DNA from: Candidatus Hydrogenedentota bacterium
GTDB lineage: Bacteria; Hydrogenedentota; Hydrogenedentia; Hydrogenedentales; CAITNO01
Assembly (NCBI GenBank): GCA_007118765.1
Contig: SKQZ01000168.1
Location: 1-9,056, forward strand
DNA length: 9,056 nucleotides
Direction: 5' to 3'
Positions 1 to 7,111 of this stretch are shown piece after piece. Both the position numbers and the translations under genes were made by a program. Below the pieces are notes generated by a model that searched no databases, had not been told where the DNA came from, and saw only the letters and a list, made by a program, of their open reading frames with translations. Each line of letters starts with the position of its first letter. Positions within the stretch are counted from its first letter, which is position 1.

Positions 1-1147
1 CAGGCCACAAGGCTTCAATATGGGTGCGGTTCCAGTTGTTCAGGGCGGCCTCAAGGGTAAGGCCGCCGTCGTTGGTTCGCACGGCCCCTGTCAGTTGCTG
101 ACCGTTATGAAAGGCTGCTGTCCACTGTGCTTCGGCATGCGCTTCATGCGATCCCGTTGCGGCAAGGTGAAAATCGCCCGCATACCACGGCGCTTCCGTG
201 TTGCCCACCACCAACCCTGCCAGCTGTGCATCAAACTGCGCGTCCGTAACAACAGGTCCGCTTTCGGTCATGGCTGCATGCAACCGCAACGGGGCGATGG
301 CCGCGCGTTCAAAACGCGTTTCCACAGGGGCATAGAACGCGGCCAGCGCGCCGAACACAGGCGCATCAAGGCGTATGGAATCCATATCCAGCGTCAGCTG
401 CGGCGTTGGCGAGAAGGCAACGTCGGCCTTGCCTTGCAGCATCAGAAGGTCCGGTAACGACAAGTCGGCGTTCATGCTTACGGTATCGGCGGTGCGTTGC
501 AATGTGGCGGATGCCGTGCCGGTTACCTCCGGGAGGGTCGGCAGCGGCGTGGTGTCATGCCACCCTCCGAGCACGCGGTCGCTGTCCACGGAAATGACAA
601 AGGCATTCATGGCGTCAATGTCCGCCGTGAGACGCAGCCCTTTGACATAAGCCGACCCGTCCGGCGTATCCGCCCGTACGGCGATGTCCGACACGAACAG
701 GCGCTCCGGCAACCAGTTGGAGAAATCGCGTGGTGGCGCGTCGCTTTCCCAAAAGGGTCGCAAAAAAGCATGGTTGGGATTGGCGGCATCCGTGGCGTCA
801 AGATGGACGCACACGCCCCACACACGAACCGTTGCAAGGCGCGGCAATGAGGTTAGGCGCTGATGCCGAAAGTTTAAGGCCACGGCATCTATCTGCAACA
901 GCGGCGTGGCATCGGCTTGCTGGATTTGCACTCCACGCACATAACGCGGGTTGCGTCCCTCGAACCACACCGTGGTTCGCGCGCCAAGGAAGCGTTCTGA
1001 AAGGGCGGGAATCAGGCGTTGTTCGACAACGCCGGACATGAGCGTCAAGTCCGTCAGTATCAGGCACACCACCGCCAGATGCGCCGCGAGCGCCAGTATC
1101 CGCGCTGCCTTGTTCCGCAGCGACCTATGCGCGTTCGTATCTGTCAT
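1..1147 (-). CDS. AsmA/TamB-like membrane-anchored envelope protein, C-terminus cut by window edge
   Basis: Reading the minus strand from the ATG at 1147-1145 gives an uninterrupted frame of 382 codons that leaves the window without a stop, so the gene is partial (C-terminus missing). Residues about 15-38 form one hydrophobic segment, after a basic N-terminus. The following residues are short beta-like stretches, with a pattern resembling the start of AsmA/TamB/YdbH-type proteins: a 'gv.i' strand, then a 'plLqIDaVaLnf' strand, then a repeat of hydrophobic strands around 'LpdlLmlqGkAdVaf'. Proteins of that superfamily sit in the inner membrane, span the periplasm and are linked to outer-membrane lipid transport or assembly. 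The start lies 14 nt after the stop of the transglutaminase-like gene, so co-transcription is likely. No convincing Shine-Dalgarno precedes it, which fits translational coupling. The frame is real (coding-like, long, operon-spaced). The family assignment is inferred from overall pattern and is less certain. Confidence 0.7.
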   Translation of the reverse strand, partial: MTDTNAHRSLRNKAARILALAAHLAVVCLILTDLTLMSGVVEQRLIPALSERFLGARTTVWFEGRNPRYVRGVQIQQADATPLLQIDAVALNFRHQRLTSLPRLATVRVWGVCVHLDATDAANPNHAFLRPFWESDAPPRDFSNWLPERLFVSDIAVRADTPDGSAYVKGLRLTADIDAMNAFVISVDSDRVLGGWHDTTPLPTLPEVTGTASATLQRTADTVSMNADLSLPDLLMLQGKADVAFSPTPQLTLDMDSIRLDAPVFGALAAFYAPVETRFERAAIAPLRLHAAMTESGPVVTDAQFDAQLAGLVVGNTEAPWYAGDFHLAATGSHEAHAEAQWTAAFHNGQQLTGAVRTNDGGLTLEAALNNWNRTHIEALWP

Positions 1148-1161
1148 GAAGGGTATGCGCT

Positions 1162-2637
1162 TTACTCAGCCGCTTCTTCCGCGGTATCCGTTTCCGGCGC
1201 GTCTTCCGTAAAGGGTTCGTCAATCACCTCAATTTCAAGGCGGCCAATCAACGGCAGTATGCGCGCCTGCCGAAACATATCGCCCTCGGTGAGGGCAATA
1301 TGGGTTACATCCACCGGCAGTTGATTGAATGCCGGGTCCACGTCCACCCAGTCGCCGAGCCATACGGCGGCCCATTGATGAAAATAGAAGCCGGGATGTT
1401 CGCCTTCAACATAAATGAGTCCGGCCATCTTTTTCGCGGGCAGGCCCACCGCACGCGCCAAGGCCACATACAGCACCGTATGCTCGGTGCAGTCTCCCTC
1501 CATACTCTCCAACACTTCCAAGGCGTTCGACAAGCGTGCGGAGAACACATTGCGCATATTGGCGCTGGTCCAGTTGCAGAGTTTTTTCGCCATGCGCAAC
1601 GGGTCGGACTCATCTCCCACGATTTCGCGGGCTTTTTCGATGATTTCCGGTGCGTCGCTCTGAACATACGTGCCGGGTTCCAGGTATTTTGCCAATGCCT
1701 CGTCTTCAATGGGCAATTCAGGCAAGGTCAATGCATCTACGTCCGTTTTCTCGGCGTAAAAGGCGACATATCCGTCCTGCTGCCGCATCGTTTGCCGAAT
1801 GTCGGAGATGAGGTGTGTTTCCCGCAAGGGGCCGCGCAAGGCAAGGTGCAGCCAGTCCCGTTGCCGCGGGTTTTCGATGGGCGCCTCCAGGATAACGGCA
1901 TTCGATACCATGGTGTCCACATTGTAATCAACATCCTTGGCCGCCTCTTTCGGTTCAAGGCGCATGGTAAAGACGCCCGCCACCACATCTTCCACCGTGA
2001 CGCCGCACTCCGTAACATAGGATGTTGATTCGATATCCATCAGGTCAAGGACGCTGTGGATCTCGTATACGCGTGTGAGCACGCCATTGAATACCCGTTG
2101 TTCCGTTCCCACAATACGACTAATCCCGGACACCTCCTTTTGGTACATGGGCTCGAATACGGAAAAATGGACAACATCATCCGGCTGTGGTTCTTGCTCC
2201 ACCCAAATAGCGTGACGGAGGGCGTCGGTCAATGTTTCCGCCGGTTTTGGGAAAACCTCTTCGCGTACGGCGCCGCCCAACACGCTTGTAAGCACCAATT
2301 CGTCCTGTCGCACTTGGGCATGGAACGTGGACAGTTGCGCGGGATCCTTCATTTCCGCCTTGATATGTACCAATTCACCCGACGGCGCGTATGCGCGTTT
2401 CGAGTAAATACTCATGTCTTGTTTCACGCCGGACATAGTCACCATGAACTGGGCGTCTTCAATGACATGTATTTCGCCTGCATCCGTAACAGTCACGTTC
2501 TTTTGCAGGTAGCCCACCTTCTCGCCGTTAAAATACAGGCCGTACCAATTGTCGCCGAGATAAGGTGTGATGTCCACCGCCGACGCTGCAACTCCAAAAC
2601 CAAGGACCACTGTTGTCATGACAAGCCATTTCTTCAT
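1162..2637 (-). CDS. Exported transglutaminase-like cysteine protein
   Basis: A 491-residue protein with a typical signal peptide: MKKW start, hydrophobic core, likely cleavage after A-S-A at residue 20. It is therefore probably periplasmic or secreted. The N-terminal half starts with the 'WYGLYFNGEKVGYL' type motif seen in many bacterial transglutaminase-like proteins, followed by a long beta-rich region of unknown role. The transglutaminase-like core lies near residues 330-440. Its catalytic triad is visible: Cys383 in GDCTEHT, His420 in FYFHQWAAVW, and Asp434 in DVDPAF. The C-terminus is acidic and Ala/Glu-rich. Members of this superfamily act as proteases, amidases or transferases, and the substrate cannot be told from sequence. 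I chose the ATG at 2637 over one at 2646. A GAGGA ribosome-binding site (2648-2652) is 10 nt from 2637 but only 1 nt from 2646, and 2637 gives a cleaner signal peptide. The downstream neighbour is the AsmA-like gene, suggesting a joint envelope role. Confidence 0.85.
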   Translation of the reverse strand: MKKWLVMTTVVLGFGVAASAVDITPYLGDNWYGLYFNGEKVGYLQKNVTVTDAGEIHVIEDAQFMVTMSGVKQDMSIYSKRAYAPSGELVHIKAEMKDPAQLSTFHAQVRQDELVLTSVLGGAVREEVFPKPAETLTDALRHAIWVEQEPQPDDVVHFSVFEPMYQKEVSGISRIVGTEQRVFNGVLTRVYEIHSVLDLMDIESTSYVTECGVTVEDVVAGVFTMRLEPKEAAKDVDYNVDTMVSNAVILEAPIENPRQRDWLHLALRGPLRETHLISDIRQTMRQQDGYVAFYAEKTDVDALTLPELPIEDEALAKYLEPGTYVQSDAPEIIEKAREIVGDESDPLRMAKKLCNWTSANMRNVFSARLSNALEVLESMEGDCTEHTVLYVALARAVGLPAKKMAGLIYVEGEHPGFYFHQWAAVWLGDWVDVDPAFNQLPVDVTHIALTEGDMFRQARILPLIGRLEIEVIDEPFTEDAPETDTAEEAAE

Positions 2638-2647
2638 TGGGCACATT

Positions 2648-2652
2648 TCCTC
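2648..2652 (-). promoter_or_regulatory. Ribosome-binding site of the transglutaminase-like gene
   Basis: On the minus strand this reads GAGGA. It is 10 nt before the ATG at 2637 and only 1 nt before the in-frame ATG at 2646, so it supports the shorter start. No strong sigma70 promoter is visible for this gene in the divergent gap. The best candidate is a TGTTATACA stretch at 2700-2692 (extended -10-like, no good -35), which I do not call. Confidence 0.5.
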
Positions 2653-2742
2653 ATGTAGTTTACAGGCATTTTAACGTAAAAGCAGGGCAATTGTATAACA
2701 GCGCTGAGAAGACCTTGCCTTCACAACCGAAGATCTACCGGC

Positions 2743-2771
2743 TTGACCTGTGAAAGCGATATGCATATACT
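2743..2771 (+). promoter_or_regulatory. Sigma70-type promoter for the symporter operon
   Basis: A TTGACC -35 element (2743-2748) is followed after exactly 17 nt by a TATACT -10 element (2766-2771), each matching 5 of 6 consensus bases. Transcription would start near 2778, leaving a leader of about 65 nt before the symporter ATG at 2845. It is the only strong promoter match I see in the window, and it faces the right gene. This is inferred from sequence alone. Confidence 0.7.
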
Positions 2772-2776
2772 CTTGC

Positions 2777-2808
2777 TCATGCGTTTTCTTGAGGCAATAG
2801 ACGCATGA
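2777..2808 (+). promoter_or_regulatory. Leader hairpin or operator at the predicted transcription start
   Basis: The inverted repeat TCATGCGT (2777-2784) / ACGCATGA (2801-2808) has perfect 8-nt arms around a 16-nt loop. It begins at the predicted transcription start of the symporter promoter. It could be an operator for a dimeric repressor or a 5' leader hairpin. No following U-run makes it an obvious attenuator, and it does not cover the ribosome-binding site at 2833-2836. Chance is not excluded for arms of this length. Confidence 0.35.
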
Positions 2809-2844
2809 AAAGGGGCAATCACCAGTTTTTACGGAGAGTAGTCC

Positions 2845-4416
2845 ATGACACAACGACGAGCGGACGGCTGGGCGACCCGGTTTGGATTGATAATGGCCAT
2901 GGCAGGCAATGCCGTGGGACTGGGCAACTTTTTGCGTTTCCCGGGCAGGGCGGCGCCTTTCGGCGGTGCTTTTATGGTGCCCTATTTTCTGGCGTTGGTG
3001 TTGGTGGGTATCCCGCTGATGTGGATGGAATGGACCATTGGCCGTCACGGCGGGGGATTTGACCACGGCAGCGCCCCCGGCATGTTCCATCGGCTCTGGT
3101 CCAATCGCATTTCCAAGTATCTTGGTATTTTCGGCGTGTTGCTGCCCGCCATGGTCGGCATATACTACATTTACATAGAGTCGTGGTCGCTGGGCTATGC
3201 ATGGCAAACGGCCACGGGCGTCTATTGGGGTCAGACGAGTAATGAAGAGATGGGGCAGGTGTTTTCGAGCTATCTTGGCATGGACGGTGGCTTTTTTTCT
3301 TTCAGCCCACAGGCGTATTTGTTTTTTCTGATCACATTTGCGGTCAACGTATTCGTATTCAGCCGCGGCATTGAGCGGGGCATCGAAATAGTAGCGCGCT
3401 ATTGCATGCCGACATTGCTGGTGCTTGGGGCCATCCTCGCAGTACGCGTATTGACGTTGCCGCCGGTGGAAGGACGCACCATCAGCGATGGTCTGGCGCA
3501 AATCTGGCGTATAGACGACTGGTCCGTGCTGCTCCATTCGGACGTATGGATAGCCGCCACGGGACAGATATTCTTTACCCTCAGCGTGGGTCTCGGCATG
3601 GTGCACACCTACGCGAGTTACCTGAAAAAGAAACACGACATTACGCTCAGCGGGTTGGCTTCATGCGGTACCAATGAGTTTGTGGAAGTGATATTGGGCA
3701 GCACCATTGCCATACCCGCCGCGGTGGTCTTTTTTGGCGTGACACAGACCCAGGCCATTGCCGCCGAAGGCACTTTTGCGCTCGGCTTTTTCGCGTTGCC
3801 CGTCATCTTTCAACAAATGCCCTGGGGACAATTCTTTGGCACGCTCTGGTTCATATTGCTTTTCCTGGCCGGACTCACCTCTTCCATGGCCATGTTTACG
3901 CCGCTGTTGGTGTTTCTCGAAGACGAACTGCAACTCACGCGCCGCCAGAGCGTGTGCTATGTGGGCATCGCCATCTTCTTGCTGATGCATCCGATTATTT
4001 TGTTTATGCATCATGGCATGGTGGACGAGATTGATTACTGGATGGCCGAGTTTGGCCTGGTCTTGTTTGTTGCCATTGAAACGGTCATATTCACTTGGGT
4101 ATTTGGCATAGACAAAGGCTGGAAGGAAATGCATCTGGGCGCCGAGTTGCAGGTGCCGCGCATCTTCTATTACATCATGAAATATGTGACCCCGGTGTTT
4201 ACTTGCGGACTTGTTGTGTGGTGGTTTTACGACAGTTTCTTTGACCAAGTGCTCATGCGCGGCGTGGACCCGGCATCGCGTCCGTTCCTTTGGGTCGCCC
4301 GGCTCATGATTTTGGGTGTGGCGTTGTTCCTGGTTTGGGGCGTCTGGTACGCATGGAAGACGCATCCCAAATTTTTTGAACCTATCGAGCCGGAAATAGA
4401 GGAGGAGGCCACATGA
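2845..4416 (+). CDS. LeuT-type neurotransmitter:sodium symporter (amino-acid uptake)
   Basis: A 523-residue inner-membrane protein with about 12 membrane spans, colinear with Aquifex LeuT over its full length. It belongs to the NSS/SLC6 family, which couples amino-acid import to the Na+ gradient. Span 1 carries AGNAVGLGNFLRFP (residues 20-33). Equivalents of LeuT Na+ and substrate ligands are N22, A23, V24, N28, T245, N277, A342, T345 and S346. V104 and Y108 of the pocket are kept. Gate residues R31, F244 and D397 are present. E281 sits at the LeuT Glu290 position, which predicts chloride independence. Two pocket residues differ: LeuT Phe259 is Leu250 here, and Ile359 is Met350, so substrate preference may not be leucine. 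The start is set by GGAG at 2833-2836, 8 nt before ATG. The stop overlaps the start of the next small gene. Family assignment is firm; substrate is unknown. Confidence 0.97.
   Translation: MTQRRADGWATRFGLIMAMAGNAVGLGNFLRFPGRAAPFGGAFMVPYFLALVLVGIPLMWMEWTIGRHGGGFDHGSAPGMFHRLWSNRISKYLGIFGVLLPAMVGIYYIYIESWSLGYAWQTATGVYWGQTSNEEMGQVFSSYLGMDGGFFSFSPQAYLFFLITFAVNVFVFSRGIERGIEIVARYCMPTLLVLGAILAVRVLTLPPVEGRTISDGLAQIWRIDDWSVLLHSDVWIAATGQIFFTLSVGLGMVHTYASYLKKKHDITLSGLASCGTNEFVEVILGSTIAIPAAVVFFGVTQTQAIAAEGTFALGFFALPVIFQQMPWGQFFGTLWFILLFLAGLTSSMAMFTPLLVFLEDELQLTRRQSVCYVGIAIFLLMHPIILFMHHGMVDEIDYWMAEFGLVLFVAIETVIFTWVFGIDKGWKEMHLGAELQVPRIFYYIMKYVTPVFTCGLVVWWFYDSFFDQVLMRGVDPASRPFLWVARLMILGVALFLVWGVWYAWKTHPKFFEPIEPEIEEEAT
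4401..4408 (+). promoter_or_regulatory. Strong ribosome-binding site of the 43-residue small gene
   Basis: GGAGGAGG lies inside the last codons of the symporter gene, 4 nt before the ATG at 4413 (7 nt if the first GGAGG is used). Such a strong site just ahead of an ATGA stop/start overlap is the main evidence that the tiny downstream frame is translated. Confidence 0.7.
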
Positions 4417-4544
4417 CCCTCACATCATGGATATATATGGGCACGGTATGGGTGGCCATTATCGCCCTTAACGTGTTTTGCTTCTCCCGCATCTTTTCCA
4501 AAAAGAAAAAGACCGACAACAACACAGACACGGAAGAGTGGTAG
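4413..4544 (+). CDS. 43-residue single-span membrane protein, putative symporter small subunit
   Basis: The frame runs from ATG 4413 to TAG 4542-4544. It overlaps the symporter stop by 4 nt (ATGA) and is preceded by GGAGGAGG. The product starts MTLTSWIYMG, has one hydrophobic span at about residues 5-25, then a basic patch (KKKK, residues 30-33) and a polar, acidic tail ending in EEW. Charge distribution predicts the C-terminus in the cytoplasm. Several bacterial NSS transporters have such a partner. In Corynebacterium glutamicum the small MetS protein is needed with MetP for methionine/alanine uptake. This one is in the same position and has the same topology, but I cannot show sequence homology to MetS, so the role is inferred. 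It is short and would be missed by length-filtered gene callers. Confidence 0.8.
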   Translation: MTLTSWIYMGTVWVAIIALNVFCFSRIFSKKKKTDNNTDTEEW

Positions 4545-4558
4545 AGCATGAGGAGCGT

Positions 4559-4664
4559 GTGCCTGATATGGTGTAAGACGGGCAGACGCAACAAAAGGCC
4601 GATCCAGCCCGCAAATTTCACCGGCTTCCTGTTGCGCCTGCGCATCTTACGCCATCTCAAGCAC
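4559..4664. repeat. Long imperfect palindrome (42-nt arms, 22-nt loop)
   Basis: Arms 4559-4600 and 4623-4664 are reverse complements at 33 of 42 positions, around a 22-nt centre (4601-4622). It lies between two convergent operons. Of the nine non-matching positions, five (C/T or A/G type) become G-U pairs only when the minus strand is transcribed, giving 38 of 42 paired positions. The plus-strand RNA would gain two wobbles (35 of 42). So the structure fits best as a 3' untranslated hairpin of the minus-strand oxidoreductase operon, whose last gene stops at 4783. There is no poly-U tract, so it is not a classical intrinsic terminator. A degenerate REP-like or MITE-like repeat is the alternative, though I see no target-site duplication. 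The rest of the 4545-4782 gap holds a short hairpin, CGTGT/ACACG near 4686-4699, and no gene I can support. Confidence 0.7.
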
Positions 4665-4782
4665 TTTGCTTGCCCGCCGACTTCGACGTGTACTAACACG
4701 CTGTCAGCCGGCAGCCTGCGCAAAACACCTGCTCTGGCGCAATCTTCACAGGCTCACGGCGAAACCTGATGAAATATCCGGG

Positions 4783-6219
4783 CTAGAGCCGCTCCAAAAG
4801 CAATGTGGTGGCATGGTGGGCCAGCCCCATGATGGTCAGCTGCGGATTCACACCCAGCGCATCCGGAATGACCGACCCGTCCATAATATACAGGTTTTTC
4901 AGATCGTAGGTGCGCAAGAAACTGTTGACCACCCCTTTGTTCGCTTGCACGCTCATGGAGCAGGTGCCCGTCGGGTGAAACGCCATCACTTCAAAACTGC
5001 CCGGTTTTACGGGCATTTGCTCGAACCGTTGCAACTCTGACTGCGATTGCACTACGGGCATGGGCGCGACGTTGGTGAAGAGGCGTTTGGCGCCTGCGGC
5101 AAAATACAATTCTCCCAGCCGTGCCATACCATAGCGAAGGGCTTCCGCGTCCGTTTGCGTCAGTTGATAGAATGCGGTAAACGGCGCTCCCAGGTATCCG
5201 CGTCGCACATGGCCGGCGCCCGTGTCGCTTACCATAACACCGAAGGTGGCGATGTTGCGCCGTTGTGCGGCCAGCGACTTGAAAGCGTATCCTGCGCCGG
5301 GAAGCCCACTTAACAAGGGGCCCGGCGGCAGGCTGATTCCTTCCAGCATAATGCCGCGGTCGCGCCACTGATCAATGTACGCGCCCTGCGGCAGACCACG
5401 GTCGCCGTCCACAACCTCGTCGAACTCCGCCGCCACTCGTGAAGCGGGATGAATGCGCAGCCCCCGACCTACCTGCCCGGAGCTGTTCGCCAAACGATGG
5501 CGCAGCAAGAAAGCGGGCGTTGCAAGCGCGCCCATTGCCAATACTATGATATCGCCGCGTGCTTCAAAAGTGCCCGACGGACATAGTCCCGTCACGCCCG
5601 CGATCTTGTCGTCTTCCTGTAATACGCCGGTTACCTTGTGTTCCGTAAGCAGCTGTGCTCCCGCGGCCAGTGCGTCGGGAATGAAGGTGCGGTCCGTGCT
5701 TTGTTTTGCGCCCGTGGGACAGCCGAAAGCGCAGCGGCCGCTTTTTTGACAGCCGTCCAGGTTATGCACCAACGGTTTGATGGTCACACCAAGGGCATCA
5801 CAGCCGCGCTTCAAGACGGTATAATTGCCTCCCAGCAGCGATTCGTCAACGGGCACGGCATGAATGCGTTTTTCCACGGCCACAAGACTCTTTTCAAACA
5901 ACTCCCAGTCCACGCAGTCCCAGTGCTCCACCTTTTCCCGGGGCGGCCGAAAGCAGGTGCTCGAATTTATTAGTGTACTGCCGCCCACGCCGCAGCCCAA
6001 GGGAATGGGGATGGGCGGATTTCCGAGCGCGATGGTCGCGCCGCCGTTCACGTACATGCGCGTGAAGCTGGAGATTACATCGGCGTGGTCTTCCGGTTCA
6101 TAGCGTCGGCCCTGTTCGAGCACAAGCACTTCATGCCCGGCCTGCGCAAGGAGTGCCGCCGCCACCGCGCCGCCCGCGCCGGTGCCCACTACCACCACGC
6201 GACTGGTATATGTTTTCAT
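4783..6219 (-). CDS. GMC-family FAD-dependent oxidoreductase
   Basis: A 478-residue flavoprotein of the glucose-methanol-choline family. The FAD-binding Rossmann motif is at the N-terminus (VVVGTGAGG, glycines 12, 14, 17; acidic Glu35 at the end of strand 2). A second FAD motif, GCGVGGSTLIN, is at 75-85. Residues 157-172 hold CQKSGRCAFGCPTGAK, a cysteine-rich segment typical of the long-chain alcohol oxidase/cholesterol oxidase-like branch. The C-terminal catalytic region has His415 in HPTGTCSM and NPQLTIMGLAHHAT (458-471). The family oxidises alcohols, sugars or sterols; the substrate is not readable here. There is no signal peptide, so it is likely cytoplasmic-facing or membrane-associated through its partner. 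The start at 6219 is preceded by GGGAG (6231-6227) at 7 nt. The upstream gene ends 13 nt before and appears to encode its membrane subunit. Confidence 0.93.
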   Translation of the reverse strand: MKTYTSRVVVVGTGAGGAVAAALLAQAGHEVLVLEQGRRYEPEDHADVISSFTRMYVNGGATIALGNPPIPIPLGCGVGGSTLINSSTCFRPPREKVEHWDCVDWELFEKSLVAVEKRIHAVPVDESLLGGNYTVLKRGCDALGVTIKPLVHNLDGCQKSGRCAFGCPTGAKQSTDRTFIPDALAAGAQLLTEHKVTGVLQEDDKIAGVTGLCPSGTFEARGDIIVLAMGALATPAFLLRHRLANSSGQVGRGLRIHPASRVAAEFDEVVDGDRGLPQGAYIDQWRDRGIMLEGISLPPGPLLSGLPGAGYAFKSLAAQRRNIATFGVMVSDTGAGHVRRGYLGAPFTAFYQLTQTDAEALRYGMARLGELYFAAGAKRLFTNVAPMPVVQSQSELQRFEQMPVKPGSFEVMAFHPTGTCSMSVQANKGVVNSFLRTYDLKNLYIMDGSVIPDALGVNPQLTIMGLAHHATTLLLERL

Positions 6220-6232
6220 GGGTGAACTCCCG

Positions 6233-7069
6233 TCATACCGAGGTGTCTGTCGTTATGCCCGGCTCCAACTCGGGAGGATTGAAGAAGGGGATGACGATAT
6301 AAAGTTTTATGGCCATTGTTATCAGGCGCAACGGGGCAATACGACTGTGTTCAAGGCGTTCAAAGAACGCCACCCGCTCCATTGCCGGCATGGTGTGAAA
6401 GCGCCGGAATCGAAATTGCATGATGGGCAGGAGATCAAGAAACCGGAGCATCAGGCGTATGGCCGTCCGGTCCATCGGCGAGTGCGCCGTCAGAAAACGG
6501 ATTGCATCGGCCATGCACCGCTCTTCAACGTCGGCATATCCGGCTGGAAAAGCGCCGTCCCGGGGGAACAGTGTGTCGCCCGCGGCAACAAGGACGCGAC
6601 GTTCCCACGGGTCCAGCAGTTGGTCTGCAGGCGACGCCAGAAACCATAATCCCCATGACAGGGCAAGGATGGCGCCATCTGTCAATGCCGCCACCAGAAA
6701 GGCCAAATTAAACGAACCCAAAAATAATACGACATAACACACGGTGGAGATGAACTTGGCGCACAGCAGTGCATGAATCATCGGGCCATAGCGGCGAACA
6801 TCCAACGCGATATACAGACACAGAACGCCCAAAATACCCATCAATGACACGCCGAGTATTTGCCAGAAGACAACCTCCATGCCAGTGCCTGCAGGCGGGT
6901 ACGGCGGCAATTGAATGAGTGTGCGCGGCAATCCGTTCAAGAAGGCCGCTACTTGTCGTCCCAAGAGCAGAAACAACGGCAAGCCCAGCAAATACATGCC
7001 GACGCTTATCCACATCCACAAACGGAACCGTTCTTCCGCCGGGGTTAACCTAGTGTCCGACGCGGTCAT
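6233..7069 (-). CDS. Four-span membrane protein with gluconate 2-dehydrogenase subunit 3-like C-terminus
   Basis: A 278-residue protein in two parts. Residues about 16-145 contain four predicted membrane spans (16-37, 66-89, 98-118, 120-145). Residues about 155-265 are soluble and helical, beginning VLVAAGDTLFPRDGAFPAG and ending LYIVIPFFNPPE. That layout (an 'a.aDtlfP' motif, helical core with repeated 'LLr.LdllP', 'ft.mpa.eR..ff..le', then a 'y...pffnppe' ending) resembles the gluconate 2-dehydrogenase subunit 3 family, small partners of GMC flavoproteins. The next gene, 13 nt on, encodes a GMC flavoprotein. I infer that this protein anchors and assists that enzyme at the membrane. The fusion of spans to a subunit-3-like domain is less usual than a separate soluble subunit, which is often exported. 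The start codon has only a weak AAGGG site at 9 nt. Family assignment of the C-terminal part is by motif pattern and moderately sure. Confidence 0.85.
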   Translation of the reverse strand: MTASDTRLTPAEERFRLWMWISVGMYLLGLPLFLLLGRQVAAFLNGLPRTLIQLPPYPPAGTGMEVVFWQILGVSLMGILGVLCLYIALDVRRYGPMIHALLCAKFISTVCYVVLFLGSFNLAFLVAALTDGAILALSWGLWFLASPADQLLDPWERRVLVAAGDTLFPRDGAFPAGYADVEERCMADAIRFLTAHSPMDRTAIRLMLRFLDLLPIMQFRFRRFHTMPAMERVAFFERLEHSRIAPLRLITMAIKLYIVIPFFNPPELEPGITTDTSV

Positions 7070-7111
7070 GGCAAAAGACCCTTATGTCAAGAACGCACAC
7101 GGGATACGGGT

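Noticed and set aside
1300..2028. 242-residue open frame on the plus strand
   Set aside because: Antisense to the transglutaminase-like gene, no ribosome-binding site and no recognisable domain.
2805..3062. 85-residue frame starting in the symporter leader
   Set aside because: It overlaps the symporter in another frame; the GGAG site and LeuT-like N-terminus support the 2845 start only.
2671..3636. 321-residue open frame on the minus strand
   Set aside because: It lies antisense to the LeuT-type symporter, whose frame is certain; composition (His, Arg, Gln rich) is that of a shadow frame.
4658..4672. Perfect short hairpin CAAGCA-CTT-TGCTTG as a terminator
   Set aside because: No T-run follows on either strand, and it competes with the larger palindrome; not a supported intrinsic terminator.
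4382..4723. 113-residue minus-strand frame
   Set aside because: It also reads through the palindrome and overlaps the end of the symporter and the small gene; no family resemblance.
4548..4769. 73-residue plus-strand frame just after the small protein gene
   Set aside because: It reads through the long palindrome, has odd basic composition and no ribosome-binding site of its own that is clearly placed; more likely non-coding.
7085..7090. Exact TTGACA (-35) on the minus strand before the membrane-subunit gene
   Set aside because: At 16-18 nt downstream there is no -10-like hexamer, and the sequence there is already coding; probably chance.
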